From NCBI RefSeq assembly GCF_009729075.1, contig NZ_VTGY01000011.1, positions 248,001 to 312,000 on the forward strand: a stretch of DNA of 64,000 nt, in the 5' to 3' direction. Source of the DNA: Mycolicibacterium sp. CBMA 226. Its GTDB lineage: Bacteria > Actinomycetota > Actinomycetes > Mycobacteriales > Mycobacteriaceae. The notes under the pieces are model-generated. The model saw only the letters and a list, made by a program, of their open reading frames with translations, searched no databases and was not told the DNA's origin. The position numbers and the translations under genes were made by a program. Positions 7,316 to 16,286 of the stretch are shown in pieces. Position 1 is the first letter of the stretch. Every line of letters starts with the position of its first letter.

Positions 7316-9514
7316 CTACTTGAGCAAAGGGTCGCGGGGCAGTCCGAGAATTCGTTCGGCGATGGTGTTCCGGGTGATCTCCGAGGTGCCGCCGGCGATG
7401 GTCATGGCCCGGTAGCCGAGGTAGGCCTGAGTGAGTGCCGGAGTTTGCCCGGTCACGGCCGCGGCGCCGGCCAGTTTCATCCCCAGTTCGGTCTGCCGCT
7501 GCCCCTGTTCGGCGACCACGAGTTTTGTGACGTTGCCTTCGGGTCCCGGACCGGTGCCCGCGATGGCCCGGCTGATCCGCCGCAGATTCAGCAGCCGCAG
7601 CGTGTGCCCTTCGGCGATCACCGCGCCGACGCGGTCCCGCAGGCCGGCAGCCAGGTCCGGCGGGGCCGCGTCCAACAGCGCGATCAGGTCGTCCGCGCTG
7701 AAGCCGGACTGTGCACCCGAGCCGCCGCCGATCGACAGCCGCTCGTTGCCCAGCGTCGCGCGGGCCACGAGCCAGCCCTTGTTGACGTCACCGACCACAT
7801 CGGCGTCCGGGACGAACACCTCGTCGAAGAACACTTCGTTGAAGTGGGCGTTCCCGGTCAGGCCTTTGAGGGGGTTGACGGTCACGCCGGGGGCTTTCAT
7901 ATCGATCGCCATCATCGTGACGCCGGCGTGCTTGGGAGCGTCCGGATCGGTGCGCACCGTGGCCAGGCCCCACTGGCAGTACTGGGCCAGGCTGGTCCAC
8001 ACCTTCTGTCCGGTCACCAGCCAGCCGCCGTCGACCTTCTTGGCGCTGGTGCGCACGGCGGCCGCATCCGAGCCGGCTTCGGGCTCGGAGAACAGCTGGC
8101 ACCACATGATCTCGCCGCGCAGGACCGGGTACACCCAGCGCTCACGCTGATCATCGGTGCCGGCCTGGGCGATGGTCAGCGTCACCCAGCCGGTGATGCC
8201 GAGGTCGGGACGCTCCACCGGCTTTGTCCCCCCGCTCGCTGCGCTCGTGCCCCCTGGAGCGCGGAACTCCTGCTCGATCGCCAACTGTTCCAGCACGCCG
8301 GCGTCACGGCCCCACGGCTTGGGCCAGTGCGGCACCAAATACCCGGAGTCGACGAGGAAATCGCGCTGCTTGTCCTCGGGCAGTGCGCGCAAGGTGGCGA
8401 CCGCCTCGCGGGCCGCAGCCCGGTGGTCTTCGGCTTCGGCGGGCAGCGCGAATGACGCCCCCTGAGCGCGGCCGCTGCGCTGCCCGTCGACGACATCGGC
8501 CAGCGGGTCGGCGCCGTCTGCGGTCAGCGCCGCCAATGTGAGGGCACGGCGCAGATACAGGTGTGCGTCGTGCTCCCAGGTGAAGCCGATACCGCCGTGC
8601 AGCTGAATGTTGTTCTCTGCGTTGAACACCTGACTGTGGATCGCCTGTACGGCGGCCACGGCCGCGCCGAACCAGGCGTCGTGCAGATGGTCGGCGCGCG
8701 CTGCGTCCCACACCGCCGCGGTGGTGAGTTCGGCCGCCACCAGCATGTTGGCGGCGTGGTGTTTGACGGCCTGGAAGGTGCCGATGGTTCGGCCGAATTG
8801 CTCACGCACCTTGGCGTACTCGACGGCCATCTCCAGCGCCGCCCAGCTGACCCCGACGGCTTCGGCGGCGGCGAGCACACGAAAAGCGGTGTGCGCCTTG
8901 GTCGCTGCGCCGCGCAGTACTGCCGTTGCCGCGGCCTGGTCCAGCGTCACTGAGCCGATGCTGCGCGTGGTGTCCGTCCCGTCCAGCGGTGTGACGGTGA
9001 CGCCGCTGGTTTCCGCATCGATGACCACCACGTCATCGCCGGCGACCAGGACCAGCAGCGCGGCATCAGGGGCGCCGAGCACCGTCGGGCTTTCCCCGAA
9101 CACCGTGTGGCCGGCGATGTGAACGTGGCCGGACAGTCCCAGGGCGGCCACGGTGCTGCCGTCGGCCAAGCCGGGCAGGAGGGCGGCGCGCAGCTCGTCG
9201 GTGCCGCACCGGTCGATGACGACGGCAGCGGCGACGGTCGGCAGGAACGGACCGGGACACAACTCGTGGCCCTGCGCCTCCAGAATCACCGCCAGTTCGG
9301 GCAATCCGAATCCGGAGCCGCCGTACTCCTCGGGGATGGCCAGGCCCTGCCAGCCCAGATCGGCCGCGGCGGTCCAGAATCCGGCCGGATGTGACGGTCC
9401 GCCCTCGAGCGTGGTGCGCGCCGCGGCCCGGCTACCGAGCCGGTGCAGCAGTCCGGTTGCCGAGTTCGCGAGCTCATGGTGTTCGTCGGTGATCGCCAGC
9501 GCTGAGGTACCCAT
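7316..9514 (-). CDS. Double-domain acyl-CoA dehydrogenase (FadE, FadE34-like)
   Basis: A 732-residue protein, about twice the usual length, made of two tandem acyl-CoA dehydrogenase units. The N-terminal unit (~1-370) has GLAIPEEYGGSGFGLPE and an EQFGRTIGTFQAVKHHAANM block. The C-terminal unit (~375-732) has the FAD-binding text CQLFSEPEAGSDAAAVRTSA, GGWLVTGQKVWTS and the tail YRAMTIAGGTSEITRNTIAER. It is an FAD enzyme forming trans-2-enoyl-CoA. Fused FadEs of this kind include FadE34, which acts on sterol side-chain CoA esters. That substrate is suggested only by resemblance and the nearby kshA. No KstR-type site is visible upstream. Confidence 0.85.
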   Translation of the reverse strand: MGTSALAITDEHHELANSATGLLHRLGSRAAARTTLEGGPSHPAGFWTAAADLGWQGLAIPEEYGGSGFGLPELAVILEAQGHELCPGPFLPTVAAAVVIDRCGTDELRAALLPGLADGSTVAALGLSGHVHIAGHTVFGESPTVLGAPDAALLVLVAGDDVVVIDAETSGVTVTPLDGTDTTRSIGSVTLDQAAATAVLRGAATKAHTAFRVLAAAEAVGVSWAALEMAVEYAKVREQFGRTIGTFQAVKHHAANMLVAAELTTAAVWDAARADHLHDAWFGAAVAAVQAIHSQVFNAENNIQLHGGIGFTWEHDAHLYLRRALTLAALTADGADPLADVVDGQRSGRAQGASFALPAEAEDHRAAAREAVATLRALPEDKQRDFLVDSGYLVPHWPKPWGRDAGVLEQLAIEQEFRAPGGTSAASGGTKPVERPDLGITGWVTLTIAQAGTDDQRERWVYPVLRGEIMWCQLFSEPEAGSDAAAVRTSAKKVDGGWLVTGQKVWTSLAQYCQWGLATVRTDPDAPKHAGVTMMAIDMKAPGVTVNPLKGLTGNAHFNEVFFDEVFVPDADVVGDVNKGWLVARATLGNERLSIGGGSGAQSGFSADDLIALLDAAPPDLAAGLRDRVGAVIAEGHTLRLLNLRRISRAIAGTGPGPEGNVTKLVVAEQGQRQTELGMKLAGAAAVTGQTPALTQAYLGYRAMTIAGGTSEITRNTIAERILGLPRDPLLK

Positions 9515-9658
9515 CGCTCGACTGTAAGCACGACGGTATGACTTCGAATAGGCCCTGATCAGCTGTGATGCACTTCACACAAGGGCGGTCGCCGAACTGT
9601 GACCGCAAACTTGCCGTGGCCCCGAAACTGCGTGGTCAGCCGGGTGTACGCTCGCGAA

Positions 9659-10882
9659 ATGACGGCTCGACCGCATGACCACGATCACAGCCCTTCGTTG
9701 GCGACCAGGTTGCGCTGGTTCATGGCAGCCAAACCCTCTGATCACCTCCTGACGATGGCGACGGCCGCCGCATCCCTGCCAGTGGTCGGGAAGAGCCTCG
9801 AGCCCCTCGGCGGGGCCACCGCGATGACACTGTGGGGCATGCGGCATGTGCCGAGCTTCTGGGCGTCGACCGCCAAGGCGCTGTTCACTCCCAGCATGGC
9901 GGAGATCCGCCGGGCCGAGCGTGATTGCACCAACGAGGTCGTCCGGGCCGCGCTGACGGGCGTCGTGCCGCCTGCCGAACTCGACATTGAATGGCCTGCG
10001 CCCGAGCACACCCCGCCGTTCTGGCGAGCGCGCGAACACCGGCGCCAGGTGCACCGCACCTCGGTGCGCTACGGCGACAGCCCGTCACAGCTGCTGGACG
10101 TCTGGCGCGCGGACGACCTGCCCAGCGAGCCGGCTCCGGTGCTGATCTACCTGCCCGGTGGGGCGTGGGTGCACGGCAGCCGGCTGCTGCAGGGCTACGC
10201 GCTGATGAGCCACCTGGCCCAGCAGGGCTGGGTCTGTTTGTCCATCGATTACCGCGTGGCGCCGAATCACCGTTGGCCGCAACACATCACCGACGTCAAG
10301 ACCGCCATCGCGTGGGCCCGGGCGAATGTCGACAAGTTCGGCGGTGACCGCGAATTCATCGCCATCTCCGGTGGTTCGGCCGGCGGGCACCTGGCCGCGC
10401 TGGCCGGCCTGACCGCCAACGATCCCGAACTGCAGGTCGACCTACCCGAGGGTGCCGACACGTCTGTCGACGCCGTGGTCGGCATCTACGGCCGCTACGA
10501 CTGGGAAGACCGGTCCACCAAGGAGCGCGAGGAGTTCGTCGACTTCCTCGAGCGGGTCGTGGTCCGGCGGCGGATCGACAAGCACCCGGAGATTTACCGG
10601 CAGGCCTCGCCGATCGCGCGGGTGCATTCAGATGCGCCGCCGTTCCTCGTGATTCACGGCAGCGGCGACAGTGTCATCCCCGTGGCGCAGGCGCGAGCTT
10701 TCGTGCACGAGCTGCGCGCAGTGTCCACGTCGACCGTCAGCTACATCGAATTGCCCGGCGCCGGACACGGTTTCGACATGACCGACGGTGCCCGCACCGG
10801 GTCGATGGCCACTGCCATAGGGTTGTTCCTCGACGAGGTCCGCCGGAACCAGCATCAGCAGCGTGTCGAAGAGGTCGTCTAG
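9659..10882 (+). CDS. lipC: Alpha/beta hydrolase, LipC-like carboxylesterase
   Basis: About 407 residues. A GTG 60 bases upstream (9599) is in frame, but the ATG at 9659 (MTARPHDHD) looks more natural; neither has a strong ribosome site. A long N-terminal region is followed by an HSL-type hydrolase core: YLPGGAWVHG (oxyanion region), nucleophile Ser in AISGGSAGGHLAAL, acid in HGSGDSVIP, and His in GAGHGFDM. It lies 45 bases before an Rv0221-like WS/DGAT gene on the same strand, the order I recall for lipC-Rv0221 in M. tuberculosis. An ester hydrolase paired with a triacylglycerol synthase suggests turnover of storage lipid. Confidence 0.78.
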   Translation: MTARPHDHDHSPSLATRLRWFMAAKPSDHLLTMATAAASLPVVGKSLEPLGGATAMTLWGMRHVPSFWASTAKALFTPSMAEIRRAERDCTNEVVRAALTGVVPPAELDIEWPAPEHTPPFWRAREHRRQVHRTSVRYGDSPSQLLDVWRADDLPSEPAPVLIYLPGGAWVHGSRLLQGYALMSHLAQQGWVCLSIDYRVAPNHRWPQHITDVKTAIAWARANVDKFGGDREFIAISGGSAGGHLAALAGLTANDPELQVDLPEGADTSVDAVVGIYGRYDWEDRSTKEREEFVDFLERVVVRRRIDKHPEIYRQASPIARVHSDAPPFLVIHGSGDSVIPVAQARAFVHELRAVSTSTVSYIELPGAGHGFDMTDGARTGSMATAIGLFLDEVRRNQHQQRVEEVV

Positions 10883-10927
10883 ACCATTCGACTGGCAGAG
10901 GTCTGACCGAAGCGCAGGAGAGGTCGA

Positions 10928-12346
10928 GTGAAACGACTGAGTGGGTGGGATGCGTTCCTGCTGTATTCGGAAACGCCCAACGTGCACATGCACACCCTCA
11001 AGATTGCCATCATCGATCTCGCCGGCCTCGGTGACCGCACCTTCGGAATCGACGAATTCCGTCGCGTCCTCCGCGAGCGCCTGCACAAGCTCGATCCGTT
11101 CGGCTATCAACTCGTCGACATCCCGTTCAAGTTCCACCACCCGATGTGGCGCGAGCATGCTGAAGTCGACCTCGAGTACCACGTCCGGCCGTGGCGGGTG
11201 GCCGCCCCGGGTGGGCGCCGGGAATTGGACGAGGCGATCGGCGAAATCGCCAGTACCCCACTGGATCGCAGCCGGCCGTTGTGGGAGATGTACCTCGTCG
11301 AAGGCTTGGCCAACGGGCGGGTTGCGGTGGTCGGAAAGATCCATCACGCGCTGGCGGACGGCGTCGCCTCGGCCAACCTGCTGGCCCTCGGCATGGACAT
11401 CACCGAAGGGCCGCAACGCGACAACGATCTGTATGTCACCGATCCGGCGCCGTCGCGCGGTCAACTGGTGCGGTCGGCGTTCGCGGACCACCTGCGCCAG
11501 ATCGCGCGGATTCCCGGTGTCGTGAAGTACACCGCCGACGGAATCGCGCGGGTACGTAAGAGCAGCCGCAAGCTGTCGCCCGAACTGACCCGGCCCTTCA
11601 CCCCGCCGCCGAGCTTCATGAACCACGTGCTCACGCCGGGTCGGCGTTTTGCGACAGCCACTTTGGCGCTCGCGGAAGTCAAGGAGACCAGCAAGAAGCT
11701 GGGCGTCACCATCAACGACCTGGTGCTGGCCATGTCGTCCGGCGCGTTGCGAGAGTTGCTGCTGAAGTACGACGGCAAGGCCGATCACCCGCTGCTGGCG
11801 TCGGTGCCGATGAGCTACGACTTCTCACCGGATCGCATCTCCGGCAACCGATTCAGCGGCGTGCTGATCGCGCTGCCGGTCGATGTGGACGACGCCGCGC
11901 AGCGTGTCCAGCAGGCCCGGGAAGCCGCATTGTTGGCCAAGGAGAGTCACCAGCTGATCGGCCCGGAGTTGGTGGCCCGGTGGGCTGCCTACATGCCGCC
12001 GGCGCCGATGGAGTCGATGTTCCGCCGGCTGTCCAACAAGGACGGCCAGAACAAGGTGCTGAACCTCAACATCTCCAACGTGCCGGGCCCGCGGGAGCGC
12101 GGCAAGGTGGGCGGCGCCACCGTCACCGAGCTCTACTCGGTCGGACCGCTCACCGCGGGCAGCGGCCTGAACATCACCGTGTGGAGCTATGTCGATCAGC
12201 TCAACATCTCGGTGCTGGCCGACGGTACGACGACCGACGACCCGCACGAAGTGACCACGGGCATGGTGGAGGATTTCAAGCAGATCCGCAGGGCCGCAGG
12301 ACTTTCCGAGGAGCTGACGGTCGTCGAGACCGCGATGGCGCAGTAG
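10928..12346 (+). CDS. WS/DGAT acyltransferase, Rv0221-like
   Basis: A 472-residue wax ester/triacylglycerol synthase family member. The N-terminus MKRLSGWDAFLLYSETPNVH and the active-site motif HHALADG (residues 139-145) are intact. The C-terminal blocks MSYDFSPDRISGNRFSG, NLNISNVPGPRERG and VGPLTAGSGLNITVWSYVD are also complete. The GTG start at 10928 has AGGAG 8-12 bases upstream. It follows the lipC-like gene by 45 bases and probably forms an operon with it. I recall very similar text for Rv0221. Acyl acceptor preference cannot be read from sequence. Confidence 0.9.
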   Translation: MKRLSGWDAFLLYSETPNVHMHTLKIAIIDLAGLGDRTFGIDEFRRVLRERLHKLDPFGYQLVDIPFKFHHPMWREHAEVDLEYHVRPWRVAAPGGRRELDEAIGEIASTPLDRSRPLWEMYLVEGLANGRVAVVGKIHHALADGVASANLLALGMDITEGPQRDNDLYVTDPAPSRGQLVRSAFADHLRQIARIPGVVKYTADGIARVRKSSRKLSPELTRPFTPPPSFMNHVLTPGRRFATATLALAEVKETSKKLGVTINDLVLAMSSGALRELLLKYDGKADHPLLASVPMSYDFSPDRISGNRFSGVLIALPVDVDDAAQRVQQAREAALLAKESHQLIGPELVARWAAYMPPAPMESMFRRLSNKDGQNKVLNLNISNVPGPRERGKVGGATVTELYSVGPLTAGSGLNITVWSYVDQLNISVLADGTTTDDPHEVTTGMVEDFKQIRRAAGLSEELTVVETAMAQ

Positions 12347-12364
12347 GGTTTGCGCCCTGGGAGT

Positions 12365-12420
12365 CGTCACCTCGGGCTGACAGTGTCAATCCAAGGTGAC
12401 AATGTCATCGATTGGTGACG
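12365..12420. repeat. Three tandem 18-bp palindromes, TGTCA-N8-TGACA, period 19 bp
   Basis: Units at 12365-12382, 12384-12401 and 12403-12420 each have the half-sites (T/C)GTCA and TGAC(A/G) separated by exactly 8 bases, with one base between units. Only the outermost positions deviate. The array lies 18 bases after the WS/DGAT stop, between two convergent genes, so it is not in an obvious promoter. A two-unit copy occurs at 39500-39536. Confidence 0.8.
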
Positions 12421-12472
12421 GGTCCAGATCGGACATGCCCATGGGAGAGCTGCGCGTTCACGCTCCGCGCCG

Positions 12473-12490
12473 GCCGGCGGGAACGCCGGC
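12473..12490. terminator. Short perfect hairpin between convergent genes
   Basis: GCCGGCG, loop GGAA, CGCCGGC: a 7-bp GC stem with a GNRA-like tetraloop. It lies between the WS/DGAT gene and the lipO-type gene and may end both transcripts. Confidence 0.5.
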
Positions 12491-12517
12491 TGACCCCGTT
12501 GCCGGTGGGACCGCCGG

Positions 12518-13753
12518 CTAACCCACGTTGTCCGAGGGCACCGCGGCATGCCCCGTCTCGGCGCGTACCCACTCCAGGAACCGCGTGATCGCCTCGGCGG
12601 TGTAGCGGCCGTGTGCCGAACCGAAGACGTCGAATGCGTGCTGCGCGTTGGGGATCTCGGCGTAGGCCACCGATGCCGGTGACTGCTCCCTGAGCGCGGC
12701 GACGAAGTCCCGTCCCTCCTGGACGTCGATCAGCGTGTCGTTGGTGCCGTGCAGCACGAAGAACGGTGGGGCGTCAGGACCGATCCGCTTGATGGGCGAG
12801 GCGTCCAGGAACACCTTGGAATCGTTGGCGTACCGCTTCTTGATGATGAGCTGCTCGAGGGCCCGCATCATTTCGGCGCGCCCGGGGCCTTCGAAGCCGA
12901 ACCAGTCGTACCGGCCGTACACCGGAACCGCGGCCACCACGGAGGTGTCGGCATCCTCGAAGCCGGGCTGCCACTGGGGATCCCCGGGAGTCAGGGCTGC
13001 CAATGACGACAGGTGACCGCCCGCCGAGCCGCCGCTGATGGCGACGAAGTCGGGGTCGCCGCCGTACTCGGCGATGTGCTCCTTGACCCACGCCAGGGCC
13101 TGCTTCACGTCGATGATGTGCGCGGGCCACTGGTGTTTCGGGCTGACGCGGTAGCCGATGGACACGCAGATCCAGCCACGGTCGGCCAGGGCACCCATCA
13201 GCGGGTACGCCTGTGGCCGCCGGTCGCCGAGCATCCAACCACCGCCCGGAACCTGCAGCAGCACCGGAGCTTTGCCATCGCGCGGCAGATCGGGACGGCG
13301 CCAGATGTCGGCCAGGTTGGCGCGGTGCGGGCCGTACTTGACGGTGTCCTTGTTGTACTTGCGTCGCGACAGCATGGTGCGTCCGATGCCGGGCAGACGC
13401 GGGACGCCGGGATCGGCCGGATTGGCCGGACCGATCACGTCGCGCAGCGGCTCCTCGAACGCCGGCCGCGAGCTCCGGCTGCGAGTGACGATGTACGCCA
13501 GGATGGCCCACGTGATTGCGTTGATACCCAACGCGATTCGGCCACTCGTACCCGCAAAATGTCCGCGCCGGCCCCGGCGGATCGCGGACAGCACCGAGGA
13601 ACTGAGCACGAAGCCCGCCGCTTCGCTGGACGGCCAGCCGTAGGCGAACGCGACGATGCCGGGGTTCCCGGAGCGGGCCAGCGGGTGGGCCGCGTTGGTG
13701 GCGTTGACGAGTCCGAAGACGGCCCGCAGCAGGGTCACCGATTTACGCACCAT
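12518..13753 (-). CDS. lipO: Alpha/beta hydrolase, LipO-like carboxylesterase
   Basis: A 411-residue hydrolase. The N-terminal ~95 residues contain two weak hydrophobic stretches, including GINAITWAILAYIV, and may touch the membrane. The catalytic core has VPGGGWMLGD (oxyanion), the nucleophile Ser in AISGGSAGGHLSSL, LHGTNDTLIDV (Asp) and NAQHAFDVF (His). Its start overlaps the end of the fadD12-like gene by 11 bases, so the two are translationally coupled. The order esterase, fadD and acyltransferase recalls lipO-fadD12-Rv1428c of M. tuberculosis. It probably releases or transfers acyl chains for the neighbouring ligase; the substrate is unknown. Confidence 0.78.
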   Translation of the reverse strand: MVRKSVTLLRAVFGLVNATNAAHPLARSGNPGIVAFAYGWPSSEAAGFVLSSSVLSAIRRGRRGHFAGTSGRIALGINAITWAILAYIVTRSRSSRPAFEEPLRDVIGPANPADPGVPRLPGIGRTMLSRRKYNKDTVKYGPHRANLADIWRRPDLPRDGKAPVLLQVPGGGWMLGDRRPQAYPLMGALADRGWICVSIGYRVSPKHQWPAHIIDVKQALAWVKEHIAEYGGDPDFVAISGGSAGGHLSSLAALTPGDPQWQPGFEDADTSVVAAVPVYGRYDWFGFEGPGRAEMMRALEQLIIKKRYANDSKVFLDASPIKRIGPDAPPFFVLHGTNDTLIDVQEGRDFVAALREQSPASVAYAEIPNAQHAFDVFGSAHGRYTAEAITRFLEWVRAETGHAAVPSDNVG

Positions 13754-15371
13754 CGGCCAGCGCCTTCAGTTCTCGGCGGTCGATCTTGCCGGTACTGTTG
13801 CGTGGCAGTTCACCGAGCACCGTAATCGACCGGGGCACTTTGTAATTGGCCAGGTTGTCGCGCACGTGCTGCTTGAGTGTGTCTGCGGTGGCCGTCGCGC
13901 CGTCGGTCAGCACGACGAACGCCACCAGGCGCTGGCCGTACTGTTCGTCGTCGACTCCCAGCACCGTGGCCTCGGCCACCTCGGGGTGTGCCAAAAATGT
14001 CTTCTCCACTTCGATGGGGTAGACGTTCTCGCCGCCAGACACGATCATCTCGTCGTCGCGGCCCACCACGAAAAGGCGACCTTCTGCGTCAAGGTAGCCG
14101 ACGTCACCGGACGACATGTAGTCCTGGTGAAAATCCTTTGTAGCACCGGAGGTATAGCCGTCGAACTGCGTCGAGTTGCGCACGTAGATGGTGCCCACCT
14201 CGCCCGTCGGCAGCTCCTGGAAGTCGGCGTCCAGGATCTTGATCTCGGTGCCCTCGGCCGGCCGGCCGGCGGTGTCGGGGGCGGCGCGCAGGTCGGCCGG
14301 CGTCGCGGTGGCGATCATGCCGGCCTCGGTGGCGTTGTAGTTGTTGTAGATGACGTCACCGAACTGGTCCATGAACGCGGTGACGACGTCGGGCCGCATG
14401 CGTGAGCCGGAGGCCGCGGCGAACCGGAGCGACCGGCCGCTGTAGCGATTGCGGATGTGGTCGGGCAGCTCCATGATGCGGTCGAACATGACTGGGACAA
14501 CACACAATCCGGTCGCCTGGTACTTGTCGACCAGCGCCAGCGTGGCCTGCGGGTCGAACTTGCGGCGGGTGACGACGGTGCAGGCCATCGACGCCGCGAA
14601 CACCAATTGCGAGAAGCCCCAGGCGTGGAACATCGGCGCGACGACCACCGTGGTCTCCTCCGTGCGCCACGGCGTGCGGTCCAGGATCGCCTTCAACGCG
14701 TCCAGGCCGCCGCCGGAATGCTTGGCGCCCTTGGGTGTTCCGGTGGTTCCGGAGGTCAGCAGGATCACCCGGCTCTTCTCACCGGTGCGTCGCGGCTGCA
14801 GCCCCAGGTGGTCGATGATGAGCGACTCGACGGTCAGCGGGTGGTCGTCGGTGTCGGTCCACGCGACGATGCGTGTCACTTCGGGACGCCCTGCCCGGTC
14901 CGCCAAGGTGCGGTCGACCGTCGCCGTGAACTCTTCGTCGTAGATGATGACGTCGACGTTCTCGCGGTTCACGACCTCGGCCATCGCGGGGCCGGCGAAG
15001 GAAGTGTTGAGCAGCAACACATCTGCGCCGATGCGGTTGGCCGCGATCAATGCGTCGACGAAGCCACGGTAGTTGCGCGCCATGATGCCGACGACCTTGG
15101 CCGACGCCAGGGTCTGCAGCGCGGCGGCGAACGCGTCGCCGCGCTTGTCGAGCTCACTGAAGGTCAGTGTGCCCAGCTCGTCGATGAGGCCCGCGCGGTT
15201 ACCGCAGCGCTGCGCGGAACTTGCGAAACCCGAAGTGACGCTCATGTTTTCGCGCGCCATGGCGCCGGCGATCCGGAGGTACTTGTCCGGCCGGAGCGGG
15301 GCGATGACACCGGCCCGGACCATGGTGTTGACCAGGCCGGCTGTGGCGGCCAGCTTGTCGGTGATTCCCAC
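13743..15371 (-). CDS. fadD12: Acyl-CoA synthetase, FadD12-like
   Basis: A 542-residue adenylate-forming ligase that activates fatty acids to acyl-CoA through an acyl-AMP. Visible motifs are the P-loop-like VILLTSGTTGTPKGAKHS, NNYNATEAGM (adenine/acyl site), YLDAEGRLFVVGRDDEMIVSGGENVYPIEVEK and the C-terminal lysine region PRNSTGKIDRREL. The length is normal. It lies 6 bases after the acyltransferase gene and overlaps the lipO-type gene by 11 bases. The three genes form one operon under the KstR-type site at 16212. It is probably cytosolic or membrane-peripheral. The chain length handled is not evident. Confidence 0.85.
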   Translation of the reverse strand: MGITDKLAATAGLVNTMVRAGVIAPLRPDKYLRIAGAMARENMSVTSGFASSAQRCGNRAGLIDELGTLTFSELDKRGDAFAAALQTLASAKVVGIMARNYRGFVDALIAANRIGADVLLLNTSFAGPAMAEVVNRENVDVIIYDEEFTATVDRTLADRAGRPEVTRIVAWTDTDDHPLTVESLIIDHLGLQPRRTGEKSRVILLTSGTTGTPKGAKHSGGGLDALKAILDRTPWRTEETTVVVAPMFHAWGFSQLVFAASMACTVVTRRKFDPQATLALVDKYQATGLCVVPVMFDRIMELPDHIRNRYSGRSLRFAAASGSRMRPDVVTAFMDQFGDVIYNNYNATEAGMIATATPADLRAAPDTAGRPAEGTEIKILDADFQELPTGEVGTIYVRNSTQFDGYTSGATKDFHQDYMSSGDVGYLDAEGRLFVVGRDDEMIVSGGENVYPIEVEKTFLAHPEVAEATVLGVDDEQYGQRLVAFVVLTDGATATADTLKQHVRDNLANYKVPRSITVLGELPRNSTGKIDRRELKALADGA

Positions 15372-15377
15372 GGCGTG

Positions 15378-16184
15378 TCAGCCTAGTACCGGGAAGCGGC
15401 GCTCTTCGGCGAGTTCATCGAGAGCGTCCTGCATGACCTTGCGGACATGCGCGTCGACCGCGTCGATGTCGGGTTCATCGCCGGACTGGAATGCGATGGC
15501 CGTCGGGTCGACGGGCGGCAGCACCTGCATGACGATCTTCGAGGGCAGCGGGAGGTTGAACGGCAGCACGGCGGACAAGCCGAACGGCAGCCCGACGGAC
15601 AGCGGCACCACCTTGGTGCGTGCGGCGCGCGCGATGGGGCCGAGGGCCTTGGCGATCCGCTCGCCGCGGGTCAGGAACAGCTGGGTCTCCTGGCCGCCGA
15701 TGCCGACCATCGGCACGATCGGCACGCCGGCGTTGATGGCGGCCTTCACGTACCCCTTGCGGCCGTCGAAGTCGATCTTGTTGGCGTCGGTCGACGGCCG
15801 GTAGACGTCGTAGTCACCGCCCGGGAACACGACGACGAGGCCGCCGGAACGCAGCGCTTCGTCGGCGTTCTCATGGCTGGCCAGGATGTAGCCGGTCTTC
15901 TTGAAGAAGTCCGCGGTCGGGCCGACCATCAGCATGGCGTGGCTCAGCGTGTAGACCGGACGGTCGTAGCCGTACTTCTCGTAGAAGTGCGACGAGAAGA
16001 TCGGCACGTCCATGGGCAGCAGGCCGCCGGAGTGGTTGCTCACCACCAGGGCGCCACCCAGCGGAATGTTCTCCAATCCGCGGACTTCGGATCGGTGATA
16101 CACCTTCAGCAGCGGGCGGAGAATTCCCATGACCTTCTCGGTCAGATCGGGGTCGAATTTGGTGATTTCGGGCAGCTTGGCCAC
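15378..16184 (-). CDS. Lysophospholipid acyltransferase (PlsC-like) family protein
   Basis: About 268 residues from the GTG at 16184, chosen because an AGAGGAG site lies 5-11 bases upstream. A further upstream in-frame start would run through the operator. The acyltransferase block is VVSNHSGGLLPMDVPIF: His is followed by Asp after seven residues instead of the usual HX4D. Then come VVFPGGDYDVYRP (acceptor/phosphate-binding region) and PIVPMVGIGGQET. It probably moves acyl groups from acyl-CoA to a lysolipid or related acceptor at the membrane. First gene of the acyltransferase-fadD12-lipO operon, as in Rv1428c-Rv1426c from memory. The spacing of the motif leaves the exact reaction open. Confidence 0.72.
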   Translation of the reverse strand: MAKLPEITKFDPDLTEKVMGILRPLLKVYHRSEVRGLENIPLGGALVVSNHSGGLLPMDVPIFSSHFYEKYGYDRPVYTLSHAMLMVGPTADFFKKTGYILASHENADEALRSGGLVVVFPGGDYDVYRPSTDANKIDFDGRKGYVKAAINAGVPIVPMVGIGGQETQLFLTRGERIAKALGPIARAARTKVVPLSVGLPFGLSAVLPFNLPLPSKIVMQVLPPVDPTAIAFQSGDEPDIDAVDAHVRKVMQDALDELAEERRFPVLG

Positions 16185-16211
16185 GGTTTCTCCTCTGGCT
16201 GCGGCAAAAAC

Positions 16212-16225
16212 TAGAACGCGTTCTA
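16212..16225. promoter_or_regulatory. KstR-type operator TAGAACGCGTTCTA
   Basis: A perfect 14-bp palindrome that fully matches the published KstR pattern TnnAACnnGTTnnA. KstR is the TetR-family repressor of mycobacterial cholesterol catabolism, relieved by sterol-derived CoA thioesters. It lies between the divergent acyltransferase operon (start 16184) and echA (start near 16287), so it could control both. A different TetR regulator with a similar site is possible. Confidence 0.7.
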
Positions 16226-16286
16226 ATTTTCGATTATTCACTGGTTGGCCGCCGGACGCCAATCCCCTGTGGCTAGCATCACCGTC

